The position numbers were made by a program, and so were the translations under genes. 64,000 nucleotides of DNA from NCBI RefSeq assembly GCF_002799155.1, contig NZ_NERD01000002.1, forward strand, positions 2,108,001-2,172,000. Reading direction: 5' to 3'. This DNA comes from Stenotrophomonas maltophilia. GTDB taxonomy: Bacteria > Pseudomonadota > Gammaproteobacteria > Xanthomonadales > Xanthomonadaceae. Below, in pieces: positions 52,695-63,999 of this stretch. Within the stretch, counting starts at the first letter, position 1, and each line of letters opens with the position of its first letter. Below the pieces are notes generated by a model. It saw only the letters and a list, made by a program, of their open reading frames with translations, did no database searches and was not told the origin of the DNA.

Positions 52695-53183
52695 TCACAG
52701 CCGGCTGTAGGACCAGCTGACCATGCGACCGTCCTTGTACGGCATCACGCCGTGGAACGGGCGCGGGTCGGCGTCGAACACCAGCGGCAGGAAGTTGCGG
52801 TCGCCCTCCCACATCGGCAGCGTGTCCAGCTTGTCCAGGTCCACCCACTCCAGCGTGCCCTCGTGGTTGCCGCCATGCGGGGTGCCCTCGAATCCGTCGA
52901 TGACGAAGACGAAGCCCAGCCAGTCCTCGCCATGCTTGCCGAAGCCCGGCCAGCTGATGGTGCCGCGCAGGTGCATGTCGGTGCAGTGGATGCCGGCCTC
53001 CTCGGCGATCTCGCGGCGCATGCTGGCCGCCACGTCCTCGTCCGCTTCGATCTTGCCGCCCAGTCCGTTGTACTTGCCCAGGTGGTGGTCACCAGGGCGG
53101 GTATTGCGGTGGATCATCAGCACCTGGCGACGATCAGGCGACAGCACATAGCCCAGGGTGGCGACGATCGGGGTGTACGGCAT
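52695..53183 (-). CDS. NUDIX hydrolase (MutT-like)
   Basis: A 162-residue NUDIX protein. The Nudix box G-x5-E-x7-R-E-x2-E-E-x-G lies near residues 43-65 (GGKIEADED...RREIAEEAG). The preceding VLMIHRNTRPGDHHLGKYNGLG and following DWLGFVFVI suggest an 8-oxo-dGTP-like nucleoside-diphosphate hydrolase, but substrate is not certain. It lies 42 nt downstream of the DUF1249 gene, on the same strand; in E. coli a different NUDIX gene (nudF) neighbours a DUF1249 gene. Confidence 0.9.
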   Translation of the reverse strand: MPYTPIVATLGYVLSPDRRQVLMIHRNTRPGDHHLGKYNGLGGKIEADEDVAASMRREIAEEAGIHCTDMHLRGTISWPGFGKHGEDWLGFVFVIDGFEGTPHGGNHEGTLEWVDLDKLDTLPMWEGDRNFLPLVFDADPRPFHGVMPYKDGRMVSWSYSRL

Positions 53184-53225
53184 GGGGCAGCATCCAGCGG
53201 CAGGTCAGCCGTGGATTATGGCCGA

Positions 53226-53735
53226 TCAGCGCACCAGCGACAGGCGGCGTTCGGCAGGCGCAGCGGCGCCATCGGGATCGCGGCGCAGGGTGGCGACGCC
53301 GTGGCCGCGTTCGGCCAGGTATTCCAGCCATTTGCCGAGGAAGGTGTTCATCCGCATGCGGTGGCTGATCAGCTCCGCCGGCGGGGGGTACAGGCCCATG
53401 GTGTCCTGCCAGCGGCGACCGACGTAGCAGTGCGTGGTCTCCGCCTGGCGCGCATCACGATACAGGCGCACGTAGGCCGACGGATCCGGTTCACCGGTGA
53501 CCGGGTCGGCCAGGTCGTAGGTCAGGCGCAGTTCCACCGTGTAGCGGTGGCACTCGATCACGTCCAGGCGTACGTCCAGGCCGTCGCCGATCGAGGAAAT
53601 GTAGCTGCCCGCCACCAGTCCGGCCGGTTCGAACAGGCGCACCAGGTGGCGGTAGTTTTCCGCGTACAGGCCCATGAGCCAGCTCAACCGGCTCAGGCGG
53701 GGAATGCGTTCGGTGCGGGGCGAGGCTTGGGCCAT
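53226..53735 (-). CDS. DUF1249 (YqiB-like) protein
   Basis: A 169-residue DUF1249 protein: LMGLYAENYRHLVRLF, then YELxLTYDL-type strands (VELRLTYDL) and a C-terminal LISHRMRMNTFLGKWLEYLAERGHG. E. coli YqiB has this domain and lies beside nudF and cpdA, linking it loosely to nucleotide metabolism. Function unknown. Starts ATG at 53735; the NUDIX gene follows 42 nt downstream. Confidence 0.85.
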   Translation of the reverse strand: MAQASPRTERIPRLSRLSWLMGLYAENYRHLVRLFEPAGLVAGSYISSIGDGLDVRLDVIECHRYTVELRLTYDLADPVTGEPDPSAYVRLYRDARQAETTHCYVGRRWQDTMGLYPPPAELISHRMRMNTFLGKWLEYLAERGHGVATLRRDPDGAAAPAERRLSLVR

Positions 53736-53884
53736 GGGTCGATCCTACACGTTGGTGCTTCAACGTGGGGGCGGGATCGCCCTGACCAAAGGGACTCGGT
53801 GTCGACCAACGGCCGATACCCACCGCGGAGGAGGCGTAATGCCCGCCACACAGGTAGGCCACGCCCGTGGGTCGCGGCGACGGA

Positions 53885-54706
53885 TCAATACAGCTCGCGC
53901 TGCAGCCCCAGCGTGGCCAGCACCTTGCTGGAAATCTCCTCGATCGAGGTATGCGTAGTGCTCAGGGTCGGGATCCGCTCCATGCGGAACATGGTCTCGG
54001 CCGCGGCCACCTCGCGCTTGCAGGTGTCCAGGTTGGCGTAGCGCGAGTTCGGACGGCGCTCCTGGCGGATCTGCTGCAGGCGGTCGGGGTCGATGGTCAG
54101 GCCGAACAGCTTGCGCCGGTAGTTGCGCAGGCGCGGCGGCAGGCGGTCGCTTTCCAGGTCTTCGTCGGTCAGCGGGTAGTTGGCCGCGCGTACCCCGTAA
54201 TGCAGGGCCAGGTAGATGCAGGTGGGCGTCTTGCCGGCGCGCGACACCGCCACCAGGATCACGTCGGCATCGTCGTAGTTCACCGCGATGCCGTCGTCAT
54301 GGGTCAGGGCGAAGTTCATCGCGTTGATGCGGCGGTGGTAGGTGTCGAAATCGACCATGCCGTGGGCCTGGCCGACCCGGGCCAGGCGCGGGCTGGCCAG
54401 TTCACGCTCCAGCGGCTCGATGAACGGCGCGAACACATCCAGCATCAGCGCCCCGCTGTCGGCCAGGATCAGGCTCAGGCTCTGGTCCACGCAGGAGTTC
54501 ACCACGATTGGCCGGACCTGGTACCGCTCCCCTGCCGCCTGGATCCGGGCACAGGCTTCACGCGCCTTTTCGGGGTCGTCGACAAACGACATGCGGTCGG
54601 TAATGAAGCTGAACCCGGAGAACTGGGTCAGCAGGCTATGCCCAATGGTTTCAGCGGTGATACCGGTTCCATCGGAAACGTAGAACACCGGACGGATGGT
54701 CGACAT
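53885..54706 (-). CDS. ppsR: PEP synthase regulatory kinase/pyrophosphorylase
   Basis: A 273-residue DUF299 protein with the P-loop [11 protein letters not shown]. These enzymes use ADP to inactivate PEP synthase by phosphorylating a Thr near its catalytic His and use phosphate to reactivate it. N-terminal [20 protein letters not shown] is highly typical. It is divergent from ppsA (144 nt between starts), its expected target. Strong family match. Confidence 0.95.
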   Translation of the reverse strand: MSTIRPVFYVSDGTGITAETIGHSLLTQFSGFSFITDRMSFVDDPEKAREACARIQAAGERYQVRPIVVNSCVDQSLSLILADSGALMLDVFAPFIEPLERELASPRLARVGQAHGMVDFDTYHRRINAMNFALTHDDGIAVNYDDADVILVAVSRAGKTPTCIYLALHYGVRAANYPLTDEDLESDRLPPRLRNYRRKLFGLTIDPDRLQQIRQERRPNSRYANLDTCKREVAAAETMFRMERIPTLSTTHTSIEEISSKVLATLGLQRELY

Positions 54707-54745
54707 GCGCGCTTTTACCCCCTACGAAGCTTAAAAAGGCCGCCA

Positions 54746-54759
54746 GCACAAGCTTGTGC
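54746..54759. promoter_or_regulatory. 14-bp palindrome in the ppsR/ppsA divergent region
   Basis: GCACAAGCTTGTGC is a perfect palindrome about midway between ppsR and ppsA. It may be an operator for either gene; no known consensus matched from memory. Confidence 0.35.
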
Positions 54760-54850
54760 CGACGGTGGTCTGCCCGGCATCATATCGGCTTCTTCCTACG
54801 GACGCGGCCATTCAGCCCGCCTCGGGCGATGGCCAAACGGAGCATCGCGC

Positions 54851-57229
<2,379 letters not shown>

Positions 57230-57290
57230 TGCCGTGATGGCCACAGGCTGACGCCGTGTTCATCGGCGTCGGCCCATACTGCTGCTGCAC

Positions 57291-57320
57291 GCAAGCCCCG
57301 CCTCTGCGGGGCTTGCTGTT
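57291..57320 (+). terminator. Terminator after ppsA
   Basis: GCAAGCCCCGC / GCGGGGCTTGC, 11-bp perfect stem with CTCT loop and a TGTTT tail, about 60 nt after the ppsA stop. Confidence 0.85.
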
Positions 57321-57379
57321 TCTGGCGTCCACGTACGCCCTGCCCCGCGCAGACTTCCCCCGCAGCAAAGGATTTCCGC

Positions 57380-58273
57380 ATGATCGCCGCCGCAGCACCC
57401 GCCCCCACCGCAACGCCCTGGTTCCATTCGCTCGACTGGGAGCGCCTGCTGGAAACTTACGGTGTGCCGTTGCTGGCCGCGATCGTGGTGCTGCTGGTCG
57501 GCATGTGGCTGGCGCGACGCCTGTCCAACGCAATGCCGCGCGCCACCGCGCGCATGGGCGTGGACCCGATGCTGGGCAGTTTCCTGCGCAACGTGGTGTA
57601 CGCCGCGTCGCTGGTGATCGTAGTGGTGCTGGCGATCGGCACGCTGGGTGTGCAGATCACCCCGCTGCTGGCCGTGCTCGGTACCGCTGGCCTGGCAGTT
57701 GGCCTTGCCCTGAAGGATTCGCTGTCCAACATCGCGTCGGGCGTGATGCTGGTGACGCTGCGCCCGTTCCGCGTGGGCGACGTGGTGACCGTGGCCGGCC
57801 AGACCGGCACGGTGCGCGAAGTGCGCATCTTCCAGACCGTCATCACCGGTGCCGACAACCAGCACACCACCATTCCCAACACGCTGATCACCGCCGCACC
57901 GATCATCAACCTCACCGCCGAGCCGACCCGCCGCGTCGAACTGGTGATCGGCATCGGTTACGAAGACAACATCCAGCTGGCACGCGACACGGCGCTGGCG
58001 CTGATGAAGGCCGACCCGCGCGTGCTGCAGGCACCAGCACCGGACGTGGTCGTCTACGAGCTGGGGGCGCACGCGATCAATCTTGGCATCCGCTGCTACG
58101 TGAAGTCGGCCGACTGGTTCGGCACCAAGGTCACGCTGCTGGAGCAGCTCAAGCTGGGCTTCGACAAGGCCGGCATCAACATTCCGTATCCGCAGCAGGA
58201 CATGCACCTGTACCTGCACGGCAAGGATGGCGGCGTGGTCGAGGCCGATGCCCTGGTACGCGACAAGCCCTGA
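57380..58273 (+). CDS. MscS-type small-conductance mechanosensitive channel
   Basis: A 297-residue MscS protein with three transmembrane helices. The pore-lining TM3 reads GTAGLAVGLALKDSLSNIASGVML, followed by the beta domain (RPFRVGDVVTV) and C-terminal alpha-beta domain. It is close to E. coli MscS (286 residues) in length. Releases solutes on hypo-osmotic shock. Confidence 0.92.
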   Translation: MIAAAAPAPTATPWFHSLDWERLLETYGVPLLAAIVVLLVGMWLARRLSNAMPRATARMGVDPMLGSFLRNVVYAASLVIVVVLAIGTLGVQITPLLAVLGTAGLAVGLALKDSLSNIASGVMLVTLRPFRVGDVVTVAGQTGTVREVRIFQTVITGADNQHTTIPNTLITAAPIINLTAEPTRRVELVIGIGYEDNIQLARDTALALMKADPRVLQAPAPDVVVYELGAHAINLGIRCYVKSADWFGTKVTLLEQLKLGFDKAGINIPYPQQDMHLYLHGKDGGVVEADALVRDKP

Positions 58274-58279
58274 TCGGGA

Positions 58280-58300
58280 GTGCCGACCATCGGTCGGCAC
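58280..58300. repeat. Short hairpin repeat after the mscS gene
   Basis: GTGCCGACC-ATC-GGTCGGCAC, the same sequence type as at 3860. It lies between the mscS stop and the stop of the convergent oxidoreductase gene. Confidence 0.7.
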
Positions 58301-58314
58301 CCACTCGTCCCGGA

Positions 58315-59430
58315 TCAGGCCGCGACGCTCTCTTCCAGCGTCGGGTAATCGATGAATCCGACCGCGCCACCGCCAAAGAACGTCGCCCGATCCGGCAGGT
58401 TCAATTCCGCCCCCAGACGCAGGCGCTCAGGCAGATCCGGGTTGGCGATGAACGGGCGGCCGAAGCCGATCAGGTCGGCCCAGCCTTCGGCCAGTGCCTG
58501 CTCGGCGCGCTCGGCGGTGTACTTGCCGGCGTAGATCAGGGTACCCGGGTAGACCATGCGCAGCGCCTGCTTGAACGCCACCGGCATCAGCGGCGCATCG
58601 TCCCAGTCGGCTTCGGCAATGTGCAGATAGCCCACACCCAGCTCACCCAGAAGGTGGGCAGCCGCCAGATAGGTCGCCTGCGGCGTATCGTCGACCGCGC
58701 CCTGCAGCGTCGTCAACGGCGCCAGACGCACGCCCACGCGATCACCGCCGGCCACCGCGATCACCGCCTGCACAACCTCGCGCAGGAAGCGCAGACGGTT
58801 CTGCAGTGAGCCGCCATAGGCGTCGGTGCGCTGGTTGGCCTGCGAGTCGATGAACTGGTTGATCAGGTAACCGTTGGCGCCATGTAGTTCTACGCCGTCG
58901 AAGCCGGCCTCCAGCGCATTGCGTGCAGCCTGGGCGTAGTCGGCGACGACGCCCGGAATCTCGCCTTCGGTCAGCGCACGCGGCATCGAGTGCTGGATCA
59001 TCTCACCCACGCCCGCTTCCGGGCCTGCGCCGGTCGGGTCGACAAACACCTTCACGCCTTCGGCCAGCAACGCCGACGACGACACCGGCGCGGCACCACC
59101 GGGCTGCAGGGCCACATGCGAGACCCGGCCCACGTGCCACAGCTGGGCGTAGATGCGACCGCCGGCAGCGTGCACAGCATCGGTCACCCGGCGCCAGCCC
59201 TGCACCTGTTCCGGGCTGTGGATGCCCGGGGTCCAGGCATAGCCCTGGCCCTGCGGGCTGATCTGGGTACCTTCGCTGACGATCAGGCCGGCACTGGCGC
59301 GCTGCGCGTAGTAGGCGGCCATTTCGGCAGTGGGCACATTACCGGCCGAGGAGCGCGAGCGGGTCATCGGCGGCATTACGACGCGGTTGGGCAGCGTCAG
59401 TGCACCCAGGCGATGAGGAGTGAACATCAT
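58315..59430 (-). CDS. Old yellow enzyme-type FMN ene-reductase (NemA-like)
   Basis: A 371-residue NADH:flavin oxidoreductase. The barrel starts TPHRLGALTLPNRVVMPPMTRSR; HGANGYL with H and N in the substrate site is present, and GRPFIANPDLPERL lies near the C-terminus. Family members reduce alpha-beta-unsaturated carbonyls, N-ethylmaleimide or nitro compounds. Start is ATG at 59430 or the adjacent ATG at 59427. Immediately upstream is a composite repeat element. Confidence 0.92.
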   Translation of the reverse strand: MMFTPHRLGALTLPNRVVMPPMTRSRSSAGNVPTAEMAAYYAQRASAGLIVSEGTQISPQGQGYAWTPGIHSPEQVQGWRRVTDAVHAAGGRIYAQLWHVGRVSHVALQPGGAAPVSSSALLAEGVKVFVDPTGAGPEAGVGEMIQHSMPRALTEGEIPGVVADYAQAARNALEAGFDGVELHGANGYLINQFIDSQANQRTDAYGGSLQNRLRFLREVVQAVIAVAGGDRVGVRLAPLTTLQGAVDDTPQATYLAAAHLLGELGVGYLHIAEADWDDAPLMPVAFKQALRMVYPGTLIYAGKYTAERAEQALAEGWADLIGFGRPFIANPDLPERLRLGAELNLPDRATFFGGGAVGFIDYPTLEESVAA

Positions 59431-59543
59431 GGCGGCAATCTCTTGCGGGGGGGAGTGCCGCAAAGGATGGGGATGCCGGCTGCCACGCAACAGGCATGCG
59501 CTGGCAAAACAATTGTTCCCCCGAGGCAAGGATGGCGTGACCA

Positions 59544-59631
59544 GGGGTCAGAGCCCCTGCCTGCGGAAGAGGATCCGACCCCACGCGCAACCGGGGTCGG
59601 ATCCCTTTGCAACGCAAAGGGCTCTGACCCC
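59544..59631. repeat. Nested palindromic repeat (GGGGTCAGAGCC type)
   Basis: GGGGTCAGAGCCC (59544-59556) pairs with GGGCTCTGACCCC (59619-59631), enclosing GGATCCGACCCC (59571-59582) and GGGGTCGGATCC (59593-59604). A nested, 88-bp double hairpin. It resembles intergenic repeats common in Stenotrophomonas. It lies between the divergently placed oxidoreductase and the EcsC gene on the same strand. Confidence 0.75.
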
Positions 59632-59639
59632 AAAGCCGG

Positions 59640-60512
59640 TTACAGAGTCGGCTCGATCTTCACCGCGCCGTGTGCCACGCGGTCATAGCAGCTGCGCACC
59701 ACATCTTCCCCGTACTTCAACTCCAGCCGGCGCACGATGAAGTGGCCGCGCGCCATGTCCTGGTAGTAATCGGTGAACATGGTATTGAGTGTCGCACCGG
59801 CAGCCGCGCCGACGATCGGCACCGCTTGTGCCGCGAACTTCTCGGTGACCACCACGCCGAAGCGCGCCGCCACCTTTTCCACCATCTTCGCCAGCAGCTT
59901 GCCAGCCTCCTTCGGTGCCACGCCCAGGGTCAGGTCGCGGCCGGTCACCACCCGCCCGGCCAGTTCGGCCGACAGATGGCGCATCACATCGGTGGTAAAG
60001 CCACGGGCCAGGTAATAGCCGGTCTCGCTGGCATCATCGCGCGGTGAGTTACCCCCTAGCGCGAACACCTCCAGGCAGGCCTGGCGGGTGCTGAACTCGG
60101 ACAGGTCGAAGCCCTCGCTGCGGGCCACATCGGCCACCGCGCGCATCATGATGGTGGTCGACACCGGCAGCTCGATGAATAGTGCCGCGAAACCGAAGGC
60201 CCCGCCCACCGCACCCGAGGTGGCTGCCGCCACCTTGTGCCAGCGCGTGGAAGCCCCTTTGCCGGGCGTGTTGTCCATGCTCCACAGCGCCGCCTGCGCC
60301 GACTTGGACAGCGCCGCCTGCACCGCGCCATGGATGCGGTTGGAGACCGAACTGGGCAGCGCCTTCACCGCGAATTCCAGCGGCGTGCCGACCAGGTTGG
60401 CCATGCGTGCGGTCAGGGTCGGGGCTTCCAGCAGGGTCACCGCCCGCTGCAGGTCGGACCAGTCGCGGGCGTCGTGGGCAATGTCGCGGGGCAGCAGGAT
60501 GGGCTCGTTCAT
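59640..60512 (-). CDS. EcsC family protein
   Basis: A 290-residue EcsC-domain protein: AATSGAVGGAFGFAALFIELPVSTTIMMRAVADVARSEG, and KFAAQAVPIVGAAAGATLNTMFTDYYQDMARGHFIVRRLE. These are characteristic of the EcsC family, named after a Bacillus ABC-transporter operon gene but of unknown function. The start MNEPILLPRD follows the RBS-like region near 60530; upstream is the SMAG pair. Not clearly linked to a neighbour. Confidence 0.85.
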   Translation of the reverse strand: MNEPILLPRDIAHDARDWSDLQRAVTLLEAPTLTARMANLVGTPLEFAVKALPSSVSNRIHGAVQAALSKSAQAALWSMDNTPGKGASTRWHKVAAATSGAVGGAFGFAALFIELPVSTTIMMRAVADVARSEGFDLSEFSTRQACLEVFALGGNSPRDDASETGYYLARGFTTDVMRHLSAELAGRVVTGRDLTLGVAPKEAGKLLAKMVEKVAARFGVVVTEKFAAQAVPIVGAAAGATLNTMFTDYYQDMARGHFIVRRLELKYGEDVVRSCYDRVAHGAVKIEPTL

Positions 60513-60547
60513 GGCGCCGATCTTAGCGCCAGGGAGTTGAACGAAGC

Positions 60548-60620
60548 GTAGTGCCGGCCGCTGGCCGGCAACCTGTTGGACCTCACGAAAGCCCTGGAAT
60601 TGCCAGCCAGCGGCCGGCAC
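60548..60620. repeat. SMAG pair between EcsC and oligoribonuclease genes
   Basis: GTAGTGCCGGCCGCTGGCC and the opposing TGCCAGCCAGCGGCCGGCAC (60601-60620), about 30 nt apart, face each other as in the pair at 50395-50458. Confidence 0.75.
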
Positions 60621-60626
60621 GACCGG

Positions 60627-61199
60627 TCAGGGTGTCGAAAGCCCGGACAGCGCGCCCATGAACTGGCGGTAGTGGCGCAGCTCGGCGATCGAATCGTGCA
60701 CGTCGCTCAGCGCGGTGTGGTTGCTGTTCTTGCCAACACCGGCGGCCACGTTCGGCGCCCAGCGCTTGGCCAGCTCCTTCACCGTGGACACGTCCAGGTT
60801 GCGATAGTGGAAGTACTTCTCCAGGCGCGGCATCTGGCGATGCAGGAAGCGGCGGTCCTGGCAGATGGAGTTACCGCACATCGGCGACAGGCCAGCCGGG
60901 ATCCACTGCGCCAGGAAGTTCACCGTCTGCGCCTCGGCCTGGCCCAGGGTGGTGGTGCTGTCCACCACGCGCTGCCACAGGCCCGAACGGCGGTGCTGGT
61001 TGCGGTTCCACTCATCCATCGCTTCCAGCGTTTCCAGCGGGTGGTGGATGGCGAATTCCGGCCCTTCCGCCAGCACATTGAGCTGGGCATCGGTGACCAC
61101 GGTGGCGATCTCGATGATCGAATCGTTGTCGGTATCCAACCCGGTCATTTCCAGGTCGATCCAGATCAGTCGCTCGTTGGCCGCGCCGTTGTCCGCCAT
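60627..61199 (-). CDS. orn: Oligoribonuclease
   Basis: A 190-residue DEDDh exonuclease. Exo motif [11 protein letters not shown] (D15, E17), and later [10 protein letters not shown] and [11 protein letters not shown] give the remaining acidic and His residues. Degrades 2-5 nt RNA and pGpG, the product of c-di-GMP breakdown. Length and sequence match Orn well. Confidence 0.96.
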   Translation of the reverse strand: MADNGAANERLIWIDLEMTGLDTDNDSIIEIATVVTDAQLNVLAEGPEFAIHHPLETLEAMDEWNRNQHRRSGLWQRVVDSTTTLGQAEAQTVNFLAQWIPAGLSPMCGNSICQDRRFLHRQMPRLEKYFHYRNLDVSTVKELAKRWAPNVAAGVGKNSNHTALSDVHDSIAELRHYRQFMGALSGLSTP

Positions 61200-61273
61200 G
61201 TGTCGCCTCGTTGCTGGGCAGGCGCGCGGCCCACCGATGATGAAAAGAGGCGCCCATCATACCCGTTCGCCCC

Positions 61274-61798
61274 TCAGGCCTTGCCTGCATGGTCTTCCAG
61301 CAGCAGCGGCGGCTTGCCACGCTTGGCACGGAAATAGTTGGTCAGGCGCATGCTGGCCTCCTTGGCCAGCACCCCGCCGTGAATCTCGACGCGGTGGTTG
61401 TGGCGAGCATCGCCGAGCAGGTCGAACACGCTGCCGCAGGCCCCGGTCTTGGGGTCGCTGGCGCCGTAGACCAGACGGGCAACGCGTGCATGCACGATCG
61501 CCATCGCGCACATCGCGCACGGTTCCAGGGTCACGTACAGGGTACTGCCCAGCAGCCGGTGGTTGGCCAGCAGCTTGCCACCGGCACGCATTGCCACGAT
61601 CTCGGCATGCGCGCTGGGGTCGTGCGAAGCGATGTTGAGGTTCCAGCCCTCACCCAGCAGCTGGCCATCAGCGCCGACCAGCACCGCTCCCACCGGAATT
61701 TCATCGAACTCGCGCTGCGCACGCTCGGCCAGCGCCAGCGCATGGCGCATCCAATGTTCATCGGCGTCGTGCACCGGCACACCCAGGGCATCGGTCAT
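61274..61798 (-). CDS. tadA: tRNA adenosine deaminase TadA-like
   Basis: A 174-residue CDA-fold deaminase: H64-A-E66 and P-C94-A-M-C97 zinc motifs, GAVLVGADGQLLGEGWN, and C-terminal tail with MRLTNYFRAKR. TadA converts A34 to I in tRNA-Arg; it is the likeliest function. ATG at 61798. It lies 75 nt after orn. Confidence 0.9.
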   Translation of the reverse strand: MTDALGVPVHDADEHWMRHALALAERAQREFDEIPVGAVLVGADGQLLGEGWNLNIASHDPSAHAEIVAMRAGGKLLANHRLLGSTLYVTLEPCAMCAMAIVHARVARLVYGASDPKTGACGSVFDLLGDARHNHRVEIHGGVLAKEASMRLTNYFRAKRGKPPLLLEDHAGKA

Positions 61799-61873
61799 GG
61801 CGGTTCTCGCGTATATACAGGGCCAGGATGGCCGCCGGGGCCGCATTGTACGCCTACGGCCGTGCAGGTTCCG

Positions 61874-62233
61874 CTAGCGCGCGTCGAAGCGTTCGCGGGC
61901 AGCGTCCAGTGCCGGGAAGTTGTGCTCGGCCCAACGGTCCAGCGCGTTCAGGGTGTCCACCAGACTGCGCGCAACCTCGGTCAACCGGTACTCGACATGC
62001 AGCGGCTTGCTGCCCAGATCGCAACGCTCGACCAGGCCGTTGCGCTCCAGCTGCCGCAGGGTCTGGGTCAACACTTTCTGCGAGATCCCTTCGATCTTCC
62101 GCAGCAGTGCGCCGTTGCGTTGCGGGCCCTGCGCCAACGCTGGCAACAGCAGCATCACCCACTTGCCGGAGATCAGCGCAAGCGCATCGCGTGCCGAGCA
62201 ATCGGCGGCATAGACATCGCCCGGATAGGCCAT
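61874..62233 (-). CDS. HxlR-family regulator
   Basis: A 119-residue HxlR/DUF24 protein. Cys12 in AADCSARDAL is the redox cysteine position of YodB/QorR types. The HTH carries ISGKWVMLLLPAL, LRKIEGISQKVLTQTLRQLERNGLV and the wing EYRLTEVARSL. Divergent from the quinone-reductase-like gene with 78 nt between starts; YodB, QorR and similar regulators control such reductases in response to quinones. Its likely target is therefore that gene. Confidence 0.9.
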   Translation of the reverse strand: MAYPGDVYAADCSARDALALISGKWVMLLLPALAQGPQRNGALLRKIEGISQKVLTQTLRQLERNGLVERCDLGSKPLHVEYRLTEVARSLVDTLNALDRWAEHNFPALDAARERFDAR

Positions 62234-62235
62234 GG

Positions 62236-62253
62236 TTACCTCAAGGTGCGTAA
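62236..62253. promoter_or_regulatory. Candidate HxlR operator
   Basis: TTACCTCAAGGTGCGTAA includes the ACCT-CA-AGGT dyad (62238-62247) and TTAC/GTAA ends, just upstream of the HxlR start in the divergent region. Weak; no consensus is matched. Confidence 0.4.
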
Positions 62254-62311
62254 TTGCCGGGGCACCCCGGCATCGCGAGGATGGTCGCACACTCCGCCAA
62301 CGCCTCGCCCC

Positions 62312-63079
62312 ATGCGCGCCCTGATCCTGCTTGCCCATCCGGAACCCCGCTCGTTCAACGCCCATCTGGCCACGCAGGCCGCCGAGCAGCTGCGGCACGA
62401 CCATCTGCAGGTGGACATGGTCGACCTGTATGCAGAGGGCTTCGATCCGCTGGAAGCGGCCTGGCACCATCCACGGCGCCTGCAGCCCGAGCGCTTCGAT
62501 GCCCAGCGCGAACAACGCTACAGCGCCGAACACGACCAGTTGCCCGCCGAGGTGCAGCGCCATCTGCAGCTGCTGCAGGCCACCGACCTGCTGATCCTGC
62601 AGTTCCCGCTGTGGTGGTTCGCGGCACCGGCCATCCTCAAGGGTTGGCTGGACCGCGTGCTGGTCTACGGGCCGATGTACAACAGCCGCCAGCGCCACGA
62701 GCACGGCGTGATGCGGGGCAAGCGCGCGTTGCTGAGCGTCACCACCGGATCATCGGCGCAGGCCTGCGCAGCCGACGGCCGCGAGGGAGATACCCGGTTG
62801 TTGCTGTGGCCGTTGATGTACAGCCTGCGCTACGTAGGCTTCGAGGTGATGGAACCGCATGTGGTGCACGGCGTGCGTTCAGGGCTTGCACCGGAGCGCG
62901 CGCAGGCGCACGACGAGGCGCTCGCCATGGCTGCACGCAACTACCGGGAACGGCTCGCTCAGTGGACGCAGTGGCCGATCGTGCTTTTCAACGACAGCGA
63001 GGACTTCGAGGATGGCGTGGTGCTGCGCGCGGAGGCCACAGCCTACAGCCCGTTCATCCGCCATCGCCACACCGGATGA
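62312..63079 (+). CDS. NAD(P)H:quinone oxidoreductase-like flavoprotein
   Basis: A 255-residue protein of the NQO1/DT-diaphorase-like flavodoxin family. N-terminal RALILLAHPEPRSFN, FPLWWFAAPAILKGWLDRVL and MRGKRALLSVTTGSSAQA are conserved. It would reduce quinones or nitro compounds with an FAD cofactor. Divergent from an HxlR regulator. The start ATG at 62312 is 78 nt from HxlR's. Confidence 0.9.
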   Translation: MRALILLAHPEPRSFNAHLATQAAEQLRHDHLQVDMVDLYAEGFDPLEAAWHHPRRLQPERFDAQREQRYSAEHDQLPAEVQRHLQLLQATDLLILQFPLWWFAAPAILKGWLDRVLVYGPMYNSRQRHEHGVMRGKRALLSVTTGSSAQACAADGREGDTRLLLWPLMYSLRYVGFEVMEPHVVHGVRSGLAPERAQAHDEALAMAARNYRERLAQWTQWPIVLFNDSEDFEDGVVLRAEATAYSPFIRHRHTG

Positions 63080-63147
63080 ATCCGCTTCTGCAGGCGCGGT
63101 CGGGACACTTCATACTGCGCGTTCCTGTCAAGCACCTTGGTGACCCC

Positions 63148-63585
63148 ATGACCACCCTGCGCCCCTCGCGCGCCAGCGACGGCACCGCCCTCGTCGACCT
63201 CTGGCGTCGCGCCGTCGACGCCACCCACGACTTCCTCAGTACCGATGACCGCCAGGCCATCGAAGCCGAAGTGGCTGGCTTCCTGCCGCAGGCGCCGATG
63301 ACCGTTGCCGTCGATGCGCAGGATCGGCCCGTAGGCTTCATGCTGATCGACGGCACGCACATGGAAGCGCTGTTCATCGATCCGGACGTGCGCGGTACCG
63401 GTATCGGCCGGCAGCTGTTGCAGCACGCACTGGCCCTGCATCCGCAGCTGAGTACCGACGTCAACGAACAGAACGCACAGGCCGTTGGCTTCTACGTCCG
63501 CATGGGCTTCGTCGAAACCGGCCGCTCACCGCTTGATTCGCAGGGCCGTCCGTATCCCCTGATCCATCTACGGTACAACGGCTGA
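63148..63585 (+). CDS. GNAT N-acetyltransferase (YjaB-like)
   Basis: A 145-residue GNAT. LRPSRASDGTALVDLWRRAV at the start and FIDPDVRGTGIGRQLLQHAL (motif A) then DVNEQNAQAVGFYVRMGFVETGR. This resembles E. coli YjaB. Substrate unknown. Confidence 0.88.
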   Translation: MTTLRPSRASDGTALVDLWRRAVDATHDFLSTDDRQAIEAEVAGFLPQAPMTVAVDAQDRPVGFMLIDGTHMEALFIDPDVRGTGIGRQLLQHALALHPQLSTDVNEQNAQAVGFYVRMGFVETGRSPLDSQGRPYPLIHLRYNG

Positions 63586-63642
63586 CATCCCTCGACAGCA
63601 ACTGCGTGCTAGCGTGGTTGCTTTCGAAGAGGAGTGCCCTAC

Positions 63643-63849
63643 ATGGAAGGTGGCAGAGCCCTGCTGACCCTGTTTGCGCTGGGAATCAGCCTGATATGGA
63701 TCCTGGTGCCGTTCGCGATCTTCGCGGTGCGCAATCTGCTGCGAGAGCTGTTGGCCGAGCAGCGCCGCACCAATGAACTGCTTGAACACATCGGCGGCTA
63801 CCGCATTCCCAAGCCGCAACCCGAGCCCACCGTCTGGCGTGCGCCCTGA
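63643..63849 (+). CDS. Small single-pass membrane protein
   Basis: A 68-residue protein with one membrane segment (about 8-28, LFALGISLIWILVPFAIFAVR) and a charged helix (LLRELLAEQRRTNELLEHIGG) followed by a Pro-rich tail. GAGGAG precedes the ATG. Not recognised; the layout resembles small proteins annotated as YebO- or DUF-like membrane proteins. Confidence 0.7.
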   Translation: MEGGRALLTLFALGISLIWILVPFAIFAVRNLLRELLAEQRRTNELLEHIGGYRIPKPQPEPTVWRAP

Positions 63850-63861
63850 CCTCCCGCACTC

Positions 63862-63999
63862 TCAGGCGGTGGCTTCAAAGGCCGTGGAATAGCTCACCTC
63901 GCCCTGCGCCATCGGCGGCCGCAGGCACAGCGCCTGGAAGTACTCCGGCGGAACACCCGGTAGTACCAGGCCCGGCTCGGCGCGGAATCCGAACCGCCC
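63862..63999 (-). CDS. C-terminal end of a GNAT N-acetyltransferase (partial)
   Basis: The last 45 codons of a minus-strand gene running off the right edge: RFGFRAEPGLVLPG, PPEYFQAL and GEVSYSTAFEA. This is the pattern of the C-terminus of YhbS-like N-acetyltransferases. Start and substrate cannot be seen. Confidence 0.6.
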   Translation of the reverse strand, partial: GRFGFRAEPGLVLPGVPPEYFQALCLRPPMAQGEVSYSTAFEATA

